DNA of 64,000 nt, taken from NCBI RefSeq assembly GCF_900142375.1, contig NZ_FRAR01000007.1, positions 62,001-126,000 of the forward strand, written 5' to 3'. The notes under the pieces were generated by a model. That model saw only the letters and a program-made list of their open reading frames with translations. It was not told the origin of the DNA and ran no database searches. This document shows positions 55,709 through 64,000 of this stretch, piece by piece. Source of the stretch: Desulforamulus aeronauticus DSM 10349 (GTDB taxonomy: Bacteria; Bacillota; Desulfotomaculia; Desulfotomaculales; Desulfotomaculaceae). Position numbers and translations under genes: made by a program. Positions within the stretch are counted from its first letter, which is position 1, and every line of letters starts with the position of its first letter.

Positions 55709-57406
55709 CTAAACAAATTTAAACCAGAATACTACCCCATCCTTGCTATTTTTAACACCATACGAAAATTTATGTACTTCCAGAATTGTACGTGAAATGG
55801 AAAGTCCAAGCCCTGTACCCTTTGTCTTACTGCGTGAAACCTCCGCTTTTCTGTAAGGCAGCCATATTTCGTTTATCTTTTCTTCCGGGATGTGGCTGCC
55901 GCTATTGTAAAATTCAAGTGTAGTGTCAAATATTCTTATACGAATTGATCCACCCTCAGGAGTACTATCAAGTGCATTGACAAAAAAATTATCAATAACT
56001 CTTTCAATTAAAGAATTATCCGCCTTGATAACCGCATCACCTTCGAGACTCGTCATTATGTGTTTATCATGACAAACTTGACTGTAACGATTCGTTATTT
56101 TAGCACACACTTCACCAAGGGATACATCCTCGAATTTTATTAGCAACCTATCAGATTCTAATCTTGACAATTCAAGCATTTCTCGAATTATCTTGTCCAT
56201 ACGGTTTACATTAGCCTGGATATTACCTGCATAGTACTCCCTTTTCTCTGTATGAACATTTTCCATAAGGTTTTGTGCATACCCTGAAATAATGCTTAAA
56301 GGTGTTTTCAAATCATGAGCTAAAGCATTTGTTATTTCATTCCGATGTTTTTCAAGCTCTTCTCTCTTTTGATAGGTTTTATAGGTTTGTTCTGAAAGAA
56401 TCAAGGCTGCTGCAAAAAAGGTTATAAAGCAACTCAACCACACAAAAGTCAATGTACCAGCACATTGATCCAGAAGATTAACTTCCCGGGCAAAAACTGT
56501 CCAGAATTCACTATAATTATTTTGGTCGTTCGTCTCTTTTATAGTATTCTGATAAGGTATCGGTAGGTAATAGCGGTATGTTACCGGATTTACTCTTTCA
56601 TAAGAAATATCCCCCGTATAATGCTTAACAGCCTCTCTTAACTTTTCTTTATTCAGTACCATATTACGTAGCTTCGCCTGTCTTTCATCATTGCCATCGC
56701 TGTTATTGGCAGGCTGGATGCTGCCATGCTCAAAATATGGTAAATCATTGGTATTTTTATAGTTTGAAGTATAGATAAGATTGTTTTGCCTTGTTCCACC
56801 ACTTGACTTTACTTCCCCATGATCATCAAAGCTATGAGCATACATGGGAGTAACACTTATTTTATCAGGAATAATCATTTCATCATCAAGCCAAAAGCCT
56901 TCAATATTAAGTAAATACCCTGCCAAATCTCCTACCTTTTTAGCCTTTGGTTCAGCATATAAATAATTTTCAAGCTCCGTTACCGATTTTTCGTCAAACC
57001 AATCCTTCGGCTTTACATATCCGTATCCAATATAATGTTTGCTGCCTTCGCTATACTCTGTGTAGCTGCCTAACCAGTTATCGTTTGTATTAAAAATCAG
57101 CTTGTAATCGCCCGTAAAGATCGCCAGTTCTGTCCCTAAATCGGTGAAAAAGGGAGAATTTCTGACGAATTGCTTTTTTACCTTTGCAATATCAGTAACT
57201 TGATTATTGCTATCAATGGCATCTTGTAGGGTGCTTTCAATAGTACTATTAACTCGTAAAGCGAATGTTCGGAGTTCCAAGCCCTTCATTTTCTTTTCTT
57301 GAAATATCAGTAATATGCTAAAACCGGTCATTAGCACCAGATAAGCAGCTAATAAGGCAGCCAAGGTACGTATATATATGGTCTGCTTTGTTTTGTTCTT
57401 TTTCAA
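55709..57406 (-). CDS. sensor histidine kinase
   Basis: The 565-aa kinase has TM1 (about 11-31), a large extracellular region to about 318, TM2 (320-340), and cytoplasmic HisKA and HATPase domains: ALAHDLKTPLSIISGYAQNL with the phospho-His, DNFFVNALDS (N box) and GTGLGLSISRTI (G2). TTG start follows GAGG and lies three bases after the response regulator stop. Ligand unknown. Confidence 0.92.
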   Translation of the reverse strand: MKKNKTKQTIYIRTLAALLAAYLVLMTGFSILLIFQEKKMKGLELRTFALRVNSTIESTLQDAIDSNNQVTDIAKVKKQFVRNSPFFTDLGTELAIFTGDYKLIFNTNDNWLGSYTEYSEGSKHYIGYGYVKPKDWFDEKSVTELENYLYAEPKAKKVGDLAGYLLNIEGFWLDDEMIIPDKISVTPMYAHSFDDHGEVKSSGGTRQNNLIYTSNYKNTNDLPYFEHGSIQPANNSDGNDERQAKLRNMVLNKEKLREAVKHYTGDISYERVNPVTYRYYLPIPYQNTIKETNDQNNYSEFWTVFAREVNLLDQCAGTLTFVWLSCFITFFAAALILSEQTYKTYQKREELEKHRNEITNALAHDLKTPLSIISGYAQNLMENVHTEKREYYAGNIQANVNRMDKIIREMLELSRLESDRLLIKFEDVSLGEVCAKITNRYSQVCHDKHIMTSLEGDAVIKADNSLIERVIDNFFVNALDSTPEGGSIRIRIFDTTLEFYNSGSHIPEEKINEIWLPYRKAEVSRSKTKGTGLGLSISRTILEVHKFSYGVKNSKDGVVFWFKFV

Positions 57407-57409
57407 TTT

Positions 57410-58087
57410 TTAGTCCTCCAATTTATAACCTCTTTTAATCACAGTTTTAATTTGATTGGAAGCACTCCCCAGAGACTTTCGCAGTTTTTTGATATGATTG
57501 TCAACAACCCTATCATTACCTGCAAAATCATAGCCCCAAATCCTGCTTAACAGGCTATCGCGGCTCACTATTCTCCCGCAATTCTCCATTAGTATTTTTA
57601 AAATGGCAAATTCAATTGGTGCAAGTAGTACTTCCTCCTCATTTACAAAAACCGTATAACGATAGGGATTCAATTTTATCCTTCCTGCAGTCATGATTTC
57701 GTTTCTTACTGTGCCTTTGGTACGTCTAATTAAAGCTGTAACCTTTGCATAAAGCTCTGCCAGTGAAAAAGGTTTGGCTATGTAATCATCACACCCGAGA
57801 TTATATCCGTGCAATCTGTCGTTCTCATTGTGCCTTGCTGTTATAAAAACAATAGGAACATCACTATTTTTTCGGAGTTCCCGGCAAATTGTAAATCCAT
57901 TAACCTCCGGCAGCATTACATCTAAAAGTACTGCATCATATTCGTTCTCCAGACATTTTTCTTGGCCTTCACCACCTGTCTCGGCAGAATCTATAGTAAA
58001 GGTCCCCCCGCTTTTCTCAACAAAATAGTCTGTGATAATTTCTCTTAACTCTGCATCATCTTCAACTAATAGAAATTGATAAGCCAT
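57410..58087 (-). CDS. OmpR-family response regulator
   Basis: The 225-aa regulator has a receiver domain with acidic pocket (VEDDAE), phospho-Asp in VLLDVMLPEVNGF and the Lys in YIAKPFS, plus a winged-helix DNA-binding domain (VVDNHIKKLRKSLG). GGGAGGTG precedes ATG. It is paired with the downstream kinase; VanR-like. Confidence 0.95.
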   Translation of the reverse strand: MAYQFLLVEDDAELREIITDYFVEKSGGTFTIDSAETGGEGQEKCLENEYDAVLLDVMLPEVNGFTICRELRKNSDVPIVFITARHNENDRLHGYNLGCDDYIAKPFSLAELYAKVTALIRRTKGTVRNEIMTAGRIKLNPYRYTVFVNEEEVLLAPIEFAILKILMENCGRIVSRDSLLSRIWGYDFAGNDRVVDNHIKKLRKSLGSASNQIKTVIKRGYKLED

Positions 58088-58183
58088 CTTTTCACCTCCC
58101 AGTACATGTTAGCATACCAATGTATCTTCCCTGTATCCTTATACCCTAACCCTATATACTAATCCCATGATTTTTTCAAATAG

Positions 58184-58211
58184 AAAAAACGTGAGAATCA
58201 TCACTCTCACG
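58184..58211 (-). terminator. terminator downstream of methyltransferase
   Basis: CGTGAGA and TCTCACG-type arms (CGTGAG/CTCACG) form a stem, followed by TTTTTT on the minus strand. It lies 140 bases past the methyltransferase stop. Confidence 0.8.
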
Positions 58212-58353
58212 CTTACATTCTAAACGTAGCTTAGCTCAAGTACACTACACTATAATTGCTTTTCAATTGTTTTATCTGCAACAGGCTATGGCTCAAGGGG
58301 ATTATGAAATTTATTTTTAAATCTATCATCATACCTGAAGCCCATGCTGCAAG

Positions 58354-59085
58354 TTATTTTTTCTTAGCTGAAATAATTAGCATCATGGGTCTGCGCAGCT
58401 CATCCCGCATTCCTTTAACAGTATGAAGTAAATGTTCTGATGGCTGAGGTTCTACAATTCCCGTCACTTCAAAGCCCCCCTGTAGCAAACCATTCAGATA
58501 GGTTGTCAGTGTTTTGTGATATTTGATTACTTTTTCACCAAGAAAGTTAGCGGTTCTCTCGCCTTCCGAAAAGTAATTATCAATCGGAAAATGAAGAATA
58601 TTGCCGTTTTCATCATAATACCAATCTTGGCTACCGTAAGCAGTAAAAACTGGGTGTTCTATAGAAAAAACAAAATCTCCATTAGGTACGAGGCAACAGG
58701 AAATTTTCTCTACAATCTGTTCGAAAGATTCAATATAGTGAAAAGTAAGCGAACTGATTACTACGTCAAATGAGTTTTCATCAAAAGTAATATCTTCAAT
58801 AGGCATTTGGATATAGCGAATTTTATCATCTGTTTTATCTTTCGCTACCGTCAGCATTTTTTCGGATATATCCACACCTGTGACAGCCTTGGCGCCATGC
58901 TCTATGGCATATTGACAATGCCAGCCGAAGCCACAGCCTAAGTCCAGTACACGTTTATCCTGAAACCCAGGGAGTAACTTTTGCAGCGTTTCCCACTCGC
59001 CCGCACCAGCAAGACCTTTTGTGGAGCGATCCATTTTGCTGTATTTCTCAAAGAATATTTTGTTATCATATTTATTCTGTTTCAT
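58354..59085 (-). CDS. SAM-dependent class I methyltransferase
   Basis: The 243-aa protein has motif I VLDLGCGFGWHCQY, the acidic VTGVDISEKM and later VVISSLTFHYI. Typical for small-molecule methyltransferases of the UbiE/COQ5 type. ATG at 59085 follows GGGAGAA. Substrate unknown. Confidence 0.9.
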   Translation of the reverse strand: MKQNKYDNKIFFEKYSKMDRSTKGLAGAGEWETLQKLLPGFQDKRVLDLGCGFGWHCQYAIEHGAKAVTGVDISEKMLTVAKDKTDDKIRYIQMPIEDITFDENSFDVVISSLTFHYIESFEQIVEKISCCLVPNGDFVFSIEHPVFTAYGSQDWYYDENGNILHFPIDNYFSEGERTANFLGEKVIKYHKTLTTYLNGLLQGGFEVTGIVEPQPSEHLLHTVKGMRDELRRPMMLIISAKKK

Positions 59086-59206
59086 TTTTAATTTCTCCCA
59101 TACCAACACTTACTCTTTTAGCAACTGGCTCCCATACACACAACCTTATGGGGTTACCCCACAACGGACAATGCACAAGAACAAGGTTTCTTTTTTGCGT
59201 TTCCAT
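59072..59206 (-). pseudogene. possible degenerate cysteine-rich KTR-like ORF
   Basis: A 44-codon frame reads LVHCPLWGNPIRLCVWEP, reminiscent of cysteine-rich KTR proteins (CPxCGNKTRL), but one Cys of the pair is Trp and the rest is lost. No ribosome site; overlaps the methyltransferase start. Low confidence. Confidence 0.25.
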
Positions 59207-59241
59207 TTGCTAGACTGCATTAATCCTCATGTATGTTATAG

Positions 59242-60432
59242 CTATTCTTGATAAGAACCTAACTTTTCAGAAACGAAAGGAATGATATCCTCCATTTTCT
59301 TCTTTCCGTAATAGGTAACATGGATTACTCGATTATCTAAATAAGCAAATATCTGTTTTCTACTACCATCCTCAGCAATATATATTTTATCAAGCTTCAA
59401 ATTATTGACTTCCTTAATTTCAATATTGTCACGCCAAACATGGCGATTAATAAGATCAAGGGTAAGGTTTTCAGCCATGTCACCAAAAATCAGCTTGTAA
59501 TACCGAGTGATTATGCTGGGCGAATATTCCCCACTTTTATCGCTCCACATTTCACCCTTTATAATTCCATGTTCATATATTTCATATTGAATGGGTGCCA
59601 GTAAACTCCAATCGTATCTTACTCTGTTTGCCCAATCAACCTCATTGTCCGTATAACCTGTCTCACGCACCAGCTTTGGATTTTGTTCTATGTCCGCAAG
59701 CCTAACGATAGGTAGATTGGTATTGGCTTCTGGCAGCGTGTAGTCTTTGCTTTTGGCAATATCAACTAATGGTATCAAAATAGTAAACAATGCCATAGAC
59801 AAAACTAAACCTAATAATATCCCACCTACCACTCTGGCTTTTCTGTAGTCTTCTTTATGATTAATTGTTTTGCCTTGTAGTAAAGATTCTCTAAGATTGC
59901 GAATGGCCACATAATTGCGTATTACTGAATAAAAAACATAAAGTTCCACAATAACAAGTAGCATTTGCTGAACAAACTGACTTTTTATCATATATAAAAA
60001 AGGCTCATTGGTTAAAAAATAGATGCTAAATATCATACCCAAGAATAACAACATGGCAATTGATGTAATGATTAAATTAATTCTTAGCCGTTTGTTCAAT
60101 TCTGACAAGGAAAAGCCTTGCACAATTGGGTCTGTATGTAGCTCGGTGGCGCCTGCTTTCTCATCAGCAGAAAAAACATATAAATTCCCATTGTTTGTAA
60201 CGATATCCCAACCACAAGCCTGATAAACATCAAGCTGTTCCTGTGAAGGTGCTTCCTTGATCATATCAATTCTATATTTGGTTTCCTTTGATTTTCCCTT
60301 TTCAAAGTAAATAAAGATTCGCCCGAACTTCTTTAAATGTAAGCCCTTTTTCGCCATATCAGAAAACCAGCTTTCATTCCTGCCAATAGCATACATGTCA
60401 TCAAACATTACTCTTTTTACTAACTTGCCCAT
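59242..60432 (-). CDS. DUF2812-domain membrane protein
   Basis: The 396-aa protein has an N-terminal DUF2812-like domain of about 100 aa (KKGLHLKKFGRIFIYFEKGK, ETKYRIDM, CGWDIVTNNGNLYVF), then three to four membrane spans (about 118-230) and an extracellular C-terminal region. It follows a PadR-like regulator by three bases; such pairs (PadR plus DUF2812) recur in Firmicutes. Function unknown. Confidence 0.82.
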   Translation of the reverse strand: MGKLVKRVMFDDMYAIGRNESWFSDMAKKGLHLKKFGRIFIYFEKGKSKETKYRIDMIKEAPSQEQLDVYQACGWDIVTNNGNLYVFSADEKAGATELHTDPIVQGFSLSELNKRLRINLIITSIAMLLFLGMIFSIYFLTNEPFLYMIKSQFVQQMLLVIVELYVFYSVIRNYVAIRNLRESLLQGKTINHKEDYRKARVVGGILLGLVLSMALFTILIPLVDIAKSKDYTLPEANTNLPIVRLADIEQNPKLVRETGYTDNEVDWANRVRYDWSLLAPIQYEIYEHGIIKGEMWSDKSGEYSPSIITRYYKLIFGDMAENLTLDLINRHVWRDNIEIKEVNNLKLDKIYIAEDGSRKQIFAYLDNRVIHVTYYGKKKMEDIIPFVSEKLGSYQE

Positions 60433-60435
60433 GTA

Positions 60436-60744
60436 TCATATCTCCTCTACTAAAATGCCATCTTGTACCATATCCTTTAATCTTTTATATTCTGCTCTAA
60501 GGGCAACTTTACCAGCTTCTGTAATGACGTAAGTTTTTCTTCGCCCATCATCATTTAATATTACAATGAGCCCATCCTTTTGTAGTCGTGTAAGAACGCC
60601 ATATAATGTTCCCGGCCCCATTTTAATGCGTCCATTTGATACTTGATCTATTGCAGCCATTAACTGATAACCATGGTTGGGATTCATCAAGGCAAGGAGT
60701 ATATAATACATTGCTTCCGTCATCGGATTGCCTGTATATGTCAT
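60436..60744 (-). CDS. PadR-family transcriptional regulator
   Basis: The 102-aa protein has a PadR winged helix with MTEAMYYILLALMNPNHGYQ, MGPGTLYGVLTRLQKDGLIV and RKTYVITEAGK. ATG at 60744 follows GGAGAGGG; the earlier ATG at 60789 would run through its operator. A 38-bp dyad overlaps the promoter, pointing to autoregulation. Confidence 0.92.
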   Translation of the reverse strand: MTYTGNPMTEAMYYILLALMNPNHGYQLMAAIDQVSNGRIKMGPGTLYGVLTRLQKDGLIVILNDDGRRKTYVITEAGKVALRAEYKRLKDMVQDGILVEEI

Positions 60745-60757
60745 AGTATCCCTCTCC

Positions 60758-60795
60758 AATATTATGTATAGCGATATATCGCATGACATAATATT
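60758..60795. promoter_or_regulatory. 38-bp dyad, probable PadR operator
   Basis: AATATTATGT (60758-60767) mirrors ACATAATATT (60786-60795), and the centre GCGATATATCGC (60771-60782) is itself a perfect palindrome; the intervening three-base spacers are ATA and ATG. ATGT..ACAT half-sites are typical of PadR operators. It covers the -10 and 5' leader. Confidence 0.82.
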
Positions 60796-60819
60796 AGTGC
60801 AACATCAATTTTTTGTCAA
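60791..60819 (-). promoter_or_regulatory. promoter of padR-DUF2812 operon
   Basis: On the minus strand TTGACA (60819-60814), a 17-base spacer and TAATAT (60796-60791) give a consensus sigma-A promoter. The -10 lies inside the dyad. Confidence 0.8.
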
Positions 60820-61009
60820 TAAAAAGTACTGTCATTCTATTATTACAGGCAAAGAAGGCTATCCTTGACCGACTGTATCATTCCACCGCTTCACTAGAAT
60901 CCACAATGCTCATTTATTGCTCAAATAATAGCATATTTATGTTATATTCTTCTTACGGTGTAGATTGAGGTTTTGTAGATATTTATTTAACAGAATGTGG
61001 GGGGTAGCT

Positions 61010-61909
61010 TTGAAGAAAAAAGTTCTTTCAATGGTCTGTTTGGCCATGCTTTTTATGCTTTTACCAATAACCGCTTATGCAGATGTTGGGCCAAAACCCT
61101 CTATTATAATTGATTTTAAGGGTCTTGAAAAAGAAAATTACTATGTAACATTATTGTCCAAAAACCCATCTACCGGACCTTATACTGCATTAAGCAAAAA
61201 CCCCAACCAACAAAAATATACTCCAAGTGATGATGAATATGAAATTTGGAAAAAATTCGTATCCTATGAAGATGTAGACGAATATTATTTTTTACAATTT
61301 TTTAGCAACTGCTCTAAAACATCTCAGTTTGTTTGGGGCTATTATCCTCCCTCCAGTTTTAAAATTTTGCTTTACTTTCCTGAAACAGATAGCTTTATGG
61401 TAAGCAGTGAAATATATGAAAGATATGCTTTTGACAGTTATTACACAGCATGCATAACGGCAGGTGAAATACAAGGATCTACATACAACTATAACGGTAC
61501 TATAAAAGTAGAAAAAAGCTACGATTACACATGGGAGATCATCTCTCTTTTGGCAAGAATAATAGCAACCGTAGCAATTGAAATTGCAATTGCGCTATTA
61601 TTTGGATTTAGAGCAAAGAAACAAATTTTTATTATTTTAACTGCAAACATTATCACACAGTCGGTATTGAATATTTTGCTTGCTATTATTAACTACAGTC
61701 AAGGCAGCATGATGTTTGTATTTAGCTATGTATTGCTAGAATTTCTGGTATTTGCTATAGAAGCAGCCATCTATTATATCTACCTGAACAAATACAGCAA
61801 CAAAAAGATAACACAAAAATGGATTGCCCCATTATATGCTTTGTTGGCAAATATTGCATCATTCGGTATCGGTCTTTTTATCGCCAGAATAATACCGGGA
61901 ATTTTTTAG
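61010..61909 (+). CDS. exported membrane protein of unknown function
   Basis: The product (299 aa) has a signal peptide ending PITAYA, an extracellular part that begins DVGPKPSIIIDFKGLEKENY, and four C-terminal membrane spans (about residues 185-295). TTG at 61010 follows GTGGGGGG; the ATG 15 bases upstream lacks a site. I recall similar conserved hypothetical proteins in Clostridia but no function. It is transcribed away from padR. Confidence 0.75.
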   Translation: MKKKVLSMVCLAMLFMLLPITAYADVGPKPSIIIDFKGLEKENYYVTLLSKNPSTGPYTALSKNPNQQKYTPSDDEYEIWKKFVSYEDVDEYYFLQFFSNCSKTSQFVWGYYPPSSFKILLYFPETDSFMVSSEIYERYAFDSYYTACITAGEIQGSTYNYNGTIKVEKSYDYTWEIISLLARIIATVAIEIAIALLFGFRAKKQIFIILTANIITQSVLNILLAIINYSQGSMMFVFSYVLLEFLVFAIEAAIYYIYLNKYSNKKITQKWIAPLYALLANIASFGIGLFIARIIPGIF

Positions 61910-62049
61910 TATGTATTTACGACCAGACTTGATGCTTTTAAAAAGCCATGCCATGTTTTCTTTAGCCTGTTTAGAAATTCTAACTAGTCACTTATTTAAT
62001 ATTTATTTATACTTACAGTAGGTACATTATTTATATGGGGAGAATGGAT

Positions 62050-63474
62050 ATGATCGTGAGAACTAAACCTTTAAAGATTAAACGTAAAGAAACACAGACT
62101 CCTCTCGAAGATTTTATGCTTATAAATGAAAATGACAATTATTCTGTTACTAAAGAAGTTCTTTTTGTCAGATATATTGGTATTCCTAATTCTATCGAGG
62201 ATTATATTGAAAACATTCTTACAATAGACCGATATTTTTCTTCAAGTATGTCCACTTCACCTTACTTGCGGTTACATAGGCTCGAGATAACATCAAATGT
62301 AAATGACATTAACAGGCTATCGAATGTTTGGGAGAATTGGCAAACTATCGTTACTAATTCTCTCACTGATCCTTCTTCACTTTATCAAGCACCTCTGTGC
62401 ACTCAATTAGATAACGATACCCTTGAGTGGACTAAAAAACTCACCTTTATACAAATTCTTTCAATGTATAAAGAAATTTATCCTAATTCCAATGCAACTT
62501 TATTTAAAAACTTTGCTATTAAGTTTTTGAGTTGGCTAGAAATCTATTTGCCAAAGCTTTTTTATTCCGGAATAACCACTAGTACATCTCCGAAGATCGT
62601 TTTTATCGGAGATATTAAACATCATGAGTTATTATTTTTATATTTCTTATCTAAACTTGGCTGCGACATATGCTATATGAACCCCAAAGAGGATATTGTC
62701 AATTTATACCCTGAAATAAAGGAGTACTCAACATTATATAAATGCAGCACCCTCTATTCAGATACCGTAACAATACCGGATTTTTTACCTACACCAAATA
62801 CAGGACGTCCTTCCTTGGCCTCCATGCCGGATACTATTTCCCGCTCCAAGATACCTACTACTGCAAAACCGTCCTCAAATCTATCCAAGGCTGAAGAATT
62901 TAGTTATGAACAGTTAGCTGGTTTTTCAAACTCTGTGGTAATGATTAAAACCTATGATGATCAGAATACTATTTTATGTTCTGGCTCCGGTGTTGTTATT
63001 CATAGTAATGGGTACATTTTAACCAATTTACATGTGCTTGCAGGTGGACATCATTTTTCAGTACTTTACGAAAATGAAACTAAAGAATATATAACAGCCA
63101 ATTTCATTAAATATCATCAGCAATATGACCTAGCTATTATCAAAGTTGATAAAAAATGTTCAGCTCTTACGGTTAAAACGGATGATCATTTAGTTCGCGG
63201 GCAAAAGATTGTGGCCATAGGCAGTCCCTTAGGGCTATTTAATTCCGTTTCCGATGGCATTGTTTCCGGTTTCAGAGATATTGATAGTACACCTATGATA
63301 CAATTCACCGCTCCGATTTCTAACGGAAGCTCTGGCGGTGCACTGCTGGACATGTTTGGGAGGCTAGTAGGCCTGATAACTGCAGGTTTTAATCAAGGGC
63401 AAAATCTAAATCTGGCAGTACCTTCCCAAAAAATATATCAATTTGCACAAAACTTTATTGAACACACTAACTAG
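62050..63474 (+). CDS. fusion of YceG-like domain and trypsin-like (HtrA-type) protease
   Basis: The 474-aa protein starts at ATG 62050 (GGGGAGA upstream). The N-terminal half includes SPKIVFIGDIKHHELLFLYF and LSKLGCDICYMNP, which look like YceG_bac (PF14266) of tellurite/Ter stress loci. The C-terminal half is a chymotrypsin-fold protease with His (ILTNLHVLAG), Asp (QYDLAIIKV) and Ser (ISNGSSGGALLD). It has no PDZ domain, signal peptide or membrane span, so it is probably cytosolic. A proline/serine-rich linker lies between. The domain pairing is unusual. Confidence 0.85.
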   Translation: MIVRTKPLKIKRKETQTPLEDFMLINENDNYSVTKEVLFVRYIGIPNSIEDYIENILTIDRYFSSSMSTSPYLRLHRLEITSNVNDINRLSNVWENWQTIVTNSLTDPSSLYQAPLCTQLDNDTLEWTKKLTFIQILSMYKEIYPNSNATLFKNFAIKFLSWLEIYLPKLFYSGITTSTSPKIVFIGDIKHHELLFLYFLSKLGCDICYMNPKEDIVNLYPEIKEYSTLYKCSTLYSDTVTIPDFLPTPNTGRPSLASMPDTISRSKIPTTAKPSSNLSKAEEFSYEQLAGFSNSVVMIKTYDDQNTILCSGSGVVIHSNGYILTNLHVLAGGHHFSVLYENETKEYITANFIKYHQQYDLAIIKVDKKCSALTVKTDDHLVRGQKIVAIGSPLGLFNSVSDGIVSGFRDIDSTPMIQFTAPISNGSSGGALLDMFGRLVGLITAGFNQGQNLNLAVPSQKIYQFAQNFIEHTN

Positions 63475-63526
63475 CTTTCAAATATCAAAGTCGTTTTTAG
63501 GGGTAATGTCCGCTAGAATAGTAAAA

Positions 63527-63578
63527 ACGTGAATTAAATCTATCGGGCGCAACAATTGACCCAAGAGTTAATTCACGT
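63527..63578. repeat. 11-bp perfect inverted repeat
   Basis: ACGTGAATTAA (63527-63537) and TTAATTCACGT (63568-63578) are exact complements around 30 bases. It lies between convergent genes. It has no T-run after the stem; possible remnant or termination structure. Confidence 0.5.
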
Positions 63579-63598
63579 ACTATATAGCAATTATTTGA

Positions 63599-64000
63599 TT
63601 ATGGTTGATTAGGTGCTTCTTCGGCAACAATATTCCAATTAACTCCGAATTTATCCGTTAATGCCGCATGGAATGTACTATAAAATGTTTTTACAGGTGG
63701 AAGCGTAACGCAGCCACCATCACTTAACATTTCAAAAATATCTTTTGCTTCTTCAGCGGTAGCTACTGTTGTAGTTAACTTTATCATATTACCCTTCGAT
63801 ACTGATTGCACTTCATCAGCAAACCAAAAATTTGTACCACATATCTCCATTTCCGCATGTAAAATCCAGGCACTAAGATTTTCTGGAGGTGCATCAATTC
63901 CGTCAGGGATATATTCTCCATATGGTTGCGACATTTTGACTTCACCTTTGAACACATTCTGATAAAAGTCCAAAGCTTGACTGCAATTTCCATTAAAAGT
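63599..64000 (-). CDS. PhnB-like VOC-family protein, 5' end beyond window
   Basis: The frame runs from the stop at 63599 to the window edge, reading TFNGNCSQALDFYQNVFKGE at its start and LTDKFGVNWNIV near its end, the pattern of PhnB/glyoxalase-fold proteins. The TTG at 63973 is internal. Substrate unknown. Confidence 0.85.
   Translation of the reverse strand, partial: TFNGNCSQALDFYQNVFKGEVKMSQPYGEYIPDGIDAPPENLSAWILHAEMEICGTNFWFADEVQSVSKGNMIKLTTTVATAEEAKDIFEMLSDGGCVTLPPVKTFYSTFHAALTDKFGVNWNIVAEEAPNQP

Overview
The window looks like the chromosome of an anaerobic, motile, spore-lineage Firmicute of the Desulfotomaculum/Peptococcaceae type (inference). The pointers are low-to-moderate GC, strong AGGAGG ribosome sites, rubrerythrin, a Hyf-type membrane hydrogenase, a split FeoB, glycyl-radical chemistry, corrinoid enzymes with RACo-type activators, c-di-GMP and chemotaxis genes, and a UGA-containing selenoprotein-like gene. 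I saw no rRNA, tRNA, CRISPR array, insertion sequence or prophage.

Region by region. 1-5.5 kb (minus strand): a methionine-synthase operon behind a SAM-I riboswitch and terminator. It encodes a stand-alone activation protein, a MetH without activation domain, a RACo-like ferredoxin/ATPase and probably a 45-aa Cys-rich peptide. 5.6-9.5 kb: a BaiN/HI0933-type flavoprotein, a YchF-type GTPase and a sodium/amino-acid symporter. 9.7-13.1 kb: tyrosine phenol-lyase and an APC permease, with two 51-aa proteins of unknown function. 13.1-15.3 kb: rubrerythrin, an ArsC/Spx-like gene with in-frame UGA at the catalytic Cys position and a SECIS-like hairpin, then CheX and bacteriohemerythrin. 15.4-22.8 kb: a six-gene [NiFe] hydrogenase operon (hyfB-C-E-F-G and a hyfH-hyfI fusion). 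23-27.6 kb: GGDEF, HD-GYP and MCP genes in one operon. 28-34 kb: M24 peptidase, a variant DEAD-box helicase, an exported BlaR1-type domain, oleate hydratase and a TetR regulator. 34.5-39 kb: an S-layer-type YcdB protein, RtcB, an alkyltransferase remnant and a 2-hydroxyacid dehydrogenase. 39.5-42 kb: feoA and feoB in two parts. 42.5-45.2 kb: an MCP, then a ykkC-class leader in front of a NUDIX hydrolase. 45.4-50.3 kb: a Tat-type phosphoesterase and a glycyl-radical enzyme with activase and XRE-cupin regulator. 50.5-55.4 kb: accessory enzymes, pdxS-pdxT with divergent pdxR, and a frameshifted FMN reductase. 55.7-64 kb: a two-component system, a methyltransferase, a PadR/DUF2812 pair, a membrane protein, a fusion of a YceG-like domain to a trypsin-like protease, and a VOC protein cut by the window edge.

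How it fits together: PLP made by PdxST can serve tyrosine phenol-lyase and PdxR. Hydrogenase, rubrerythrin, iron uptake and glycyl-radical enzymes fit anaerobic fermentative or respiratory metabolism. The chemotaxis, hemerythrin and c-di-GMP genes point to redox- or oxygen-guided motility. The most promising observations are the UGA/SECIS gene, the ykkC-2c-like leader before NUDIX, the YceG-protease fusion, the MetH operon with two reactivation proteins, and a glycyl-radical enzyme lacking the usual active-site glutamate.
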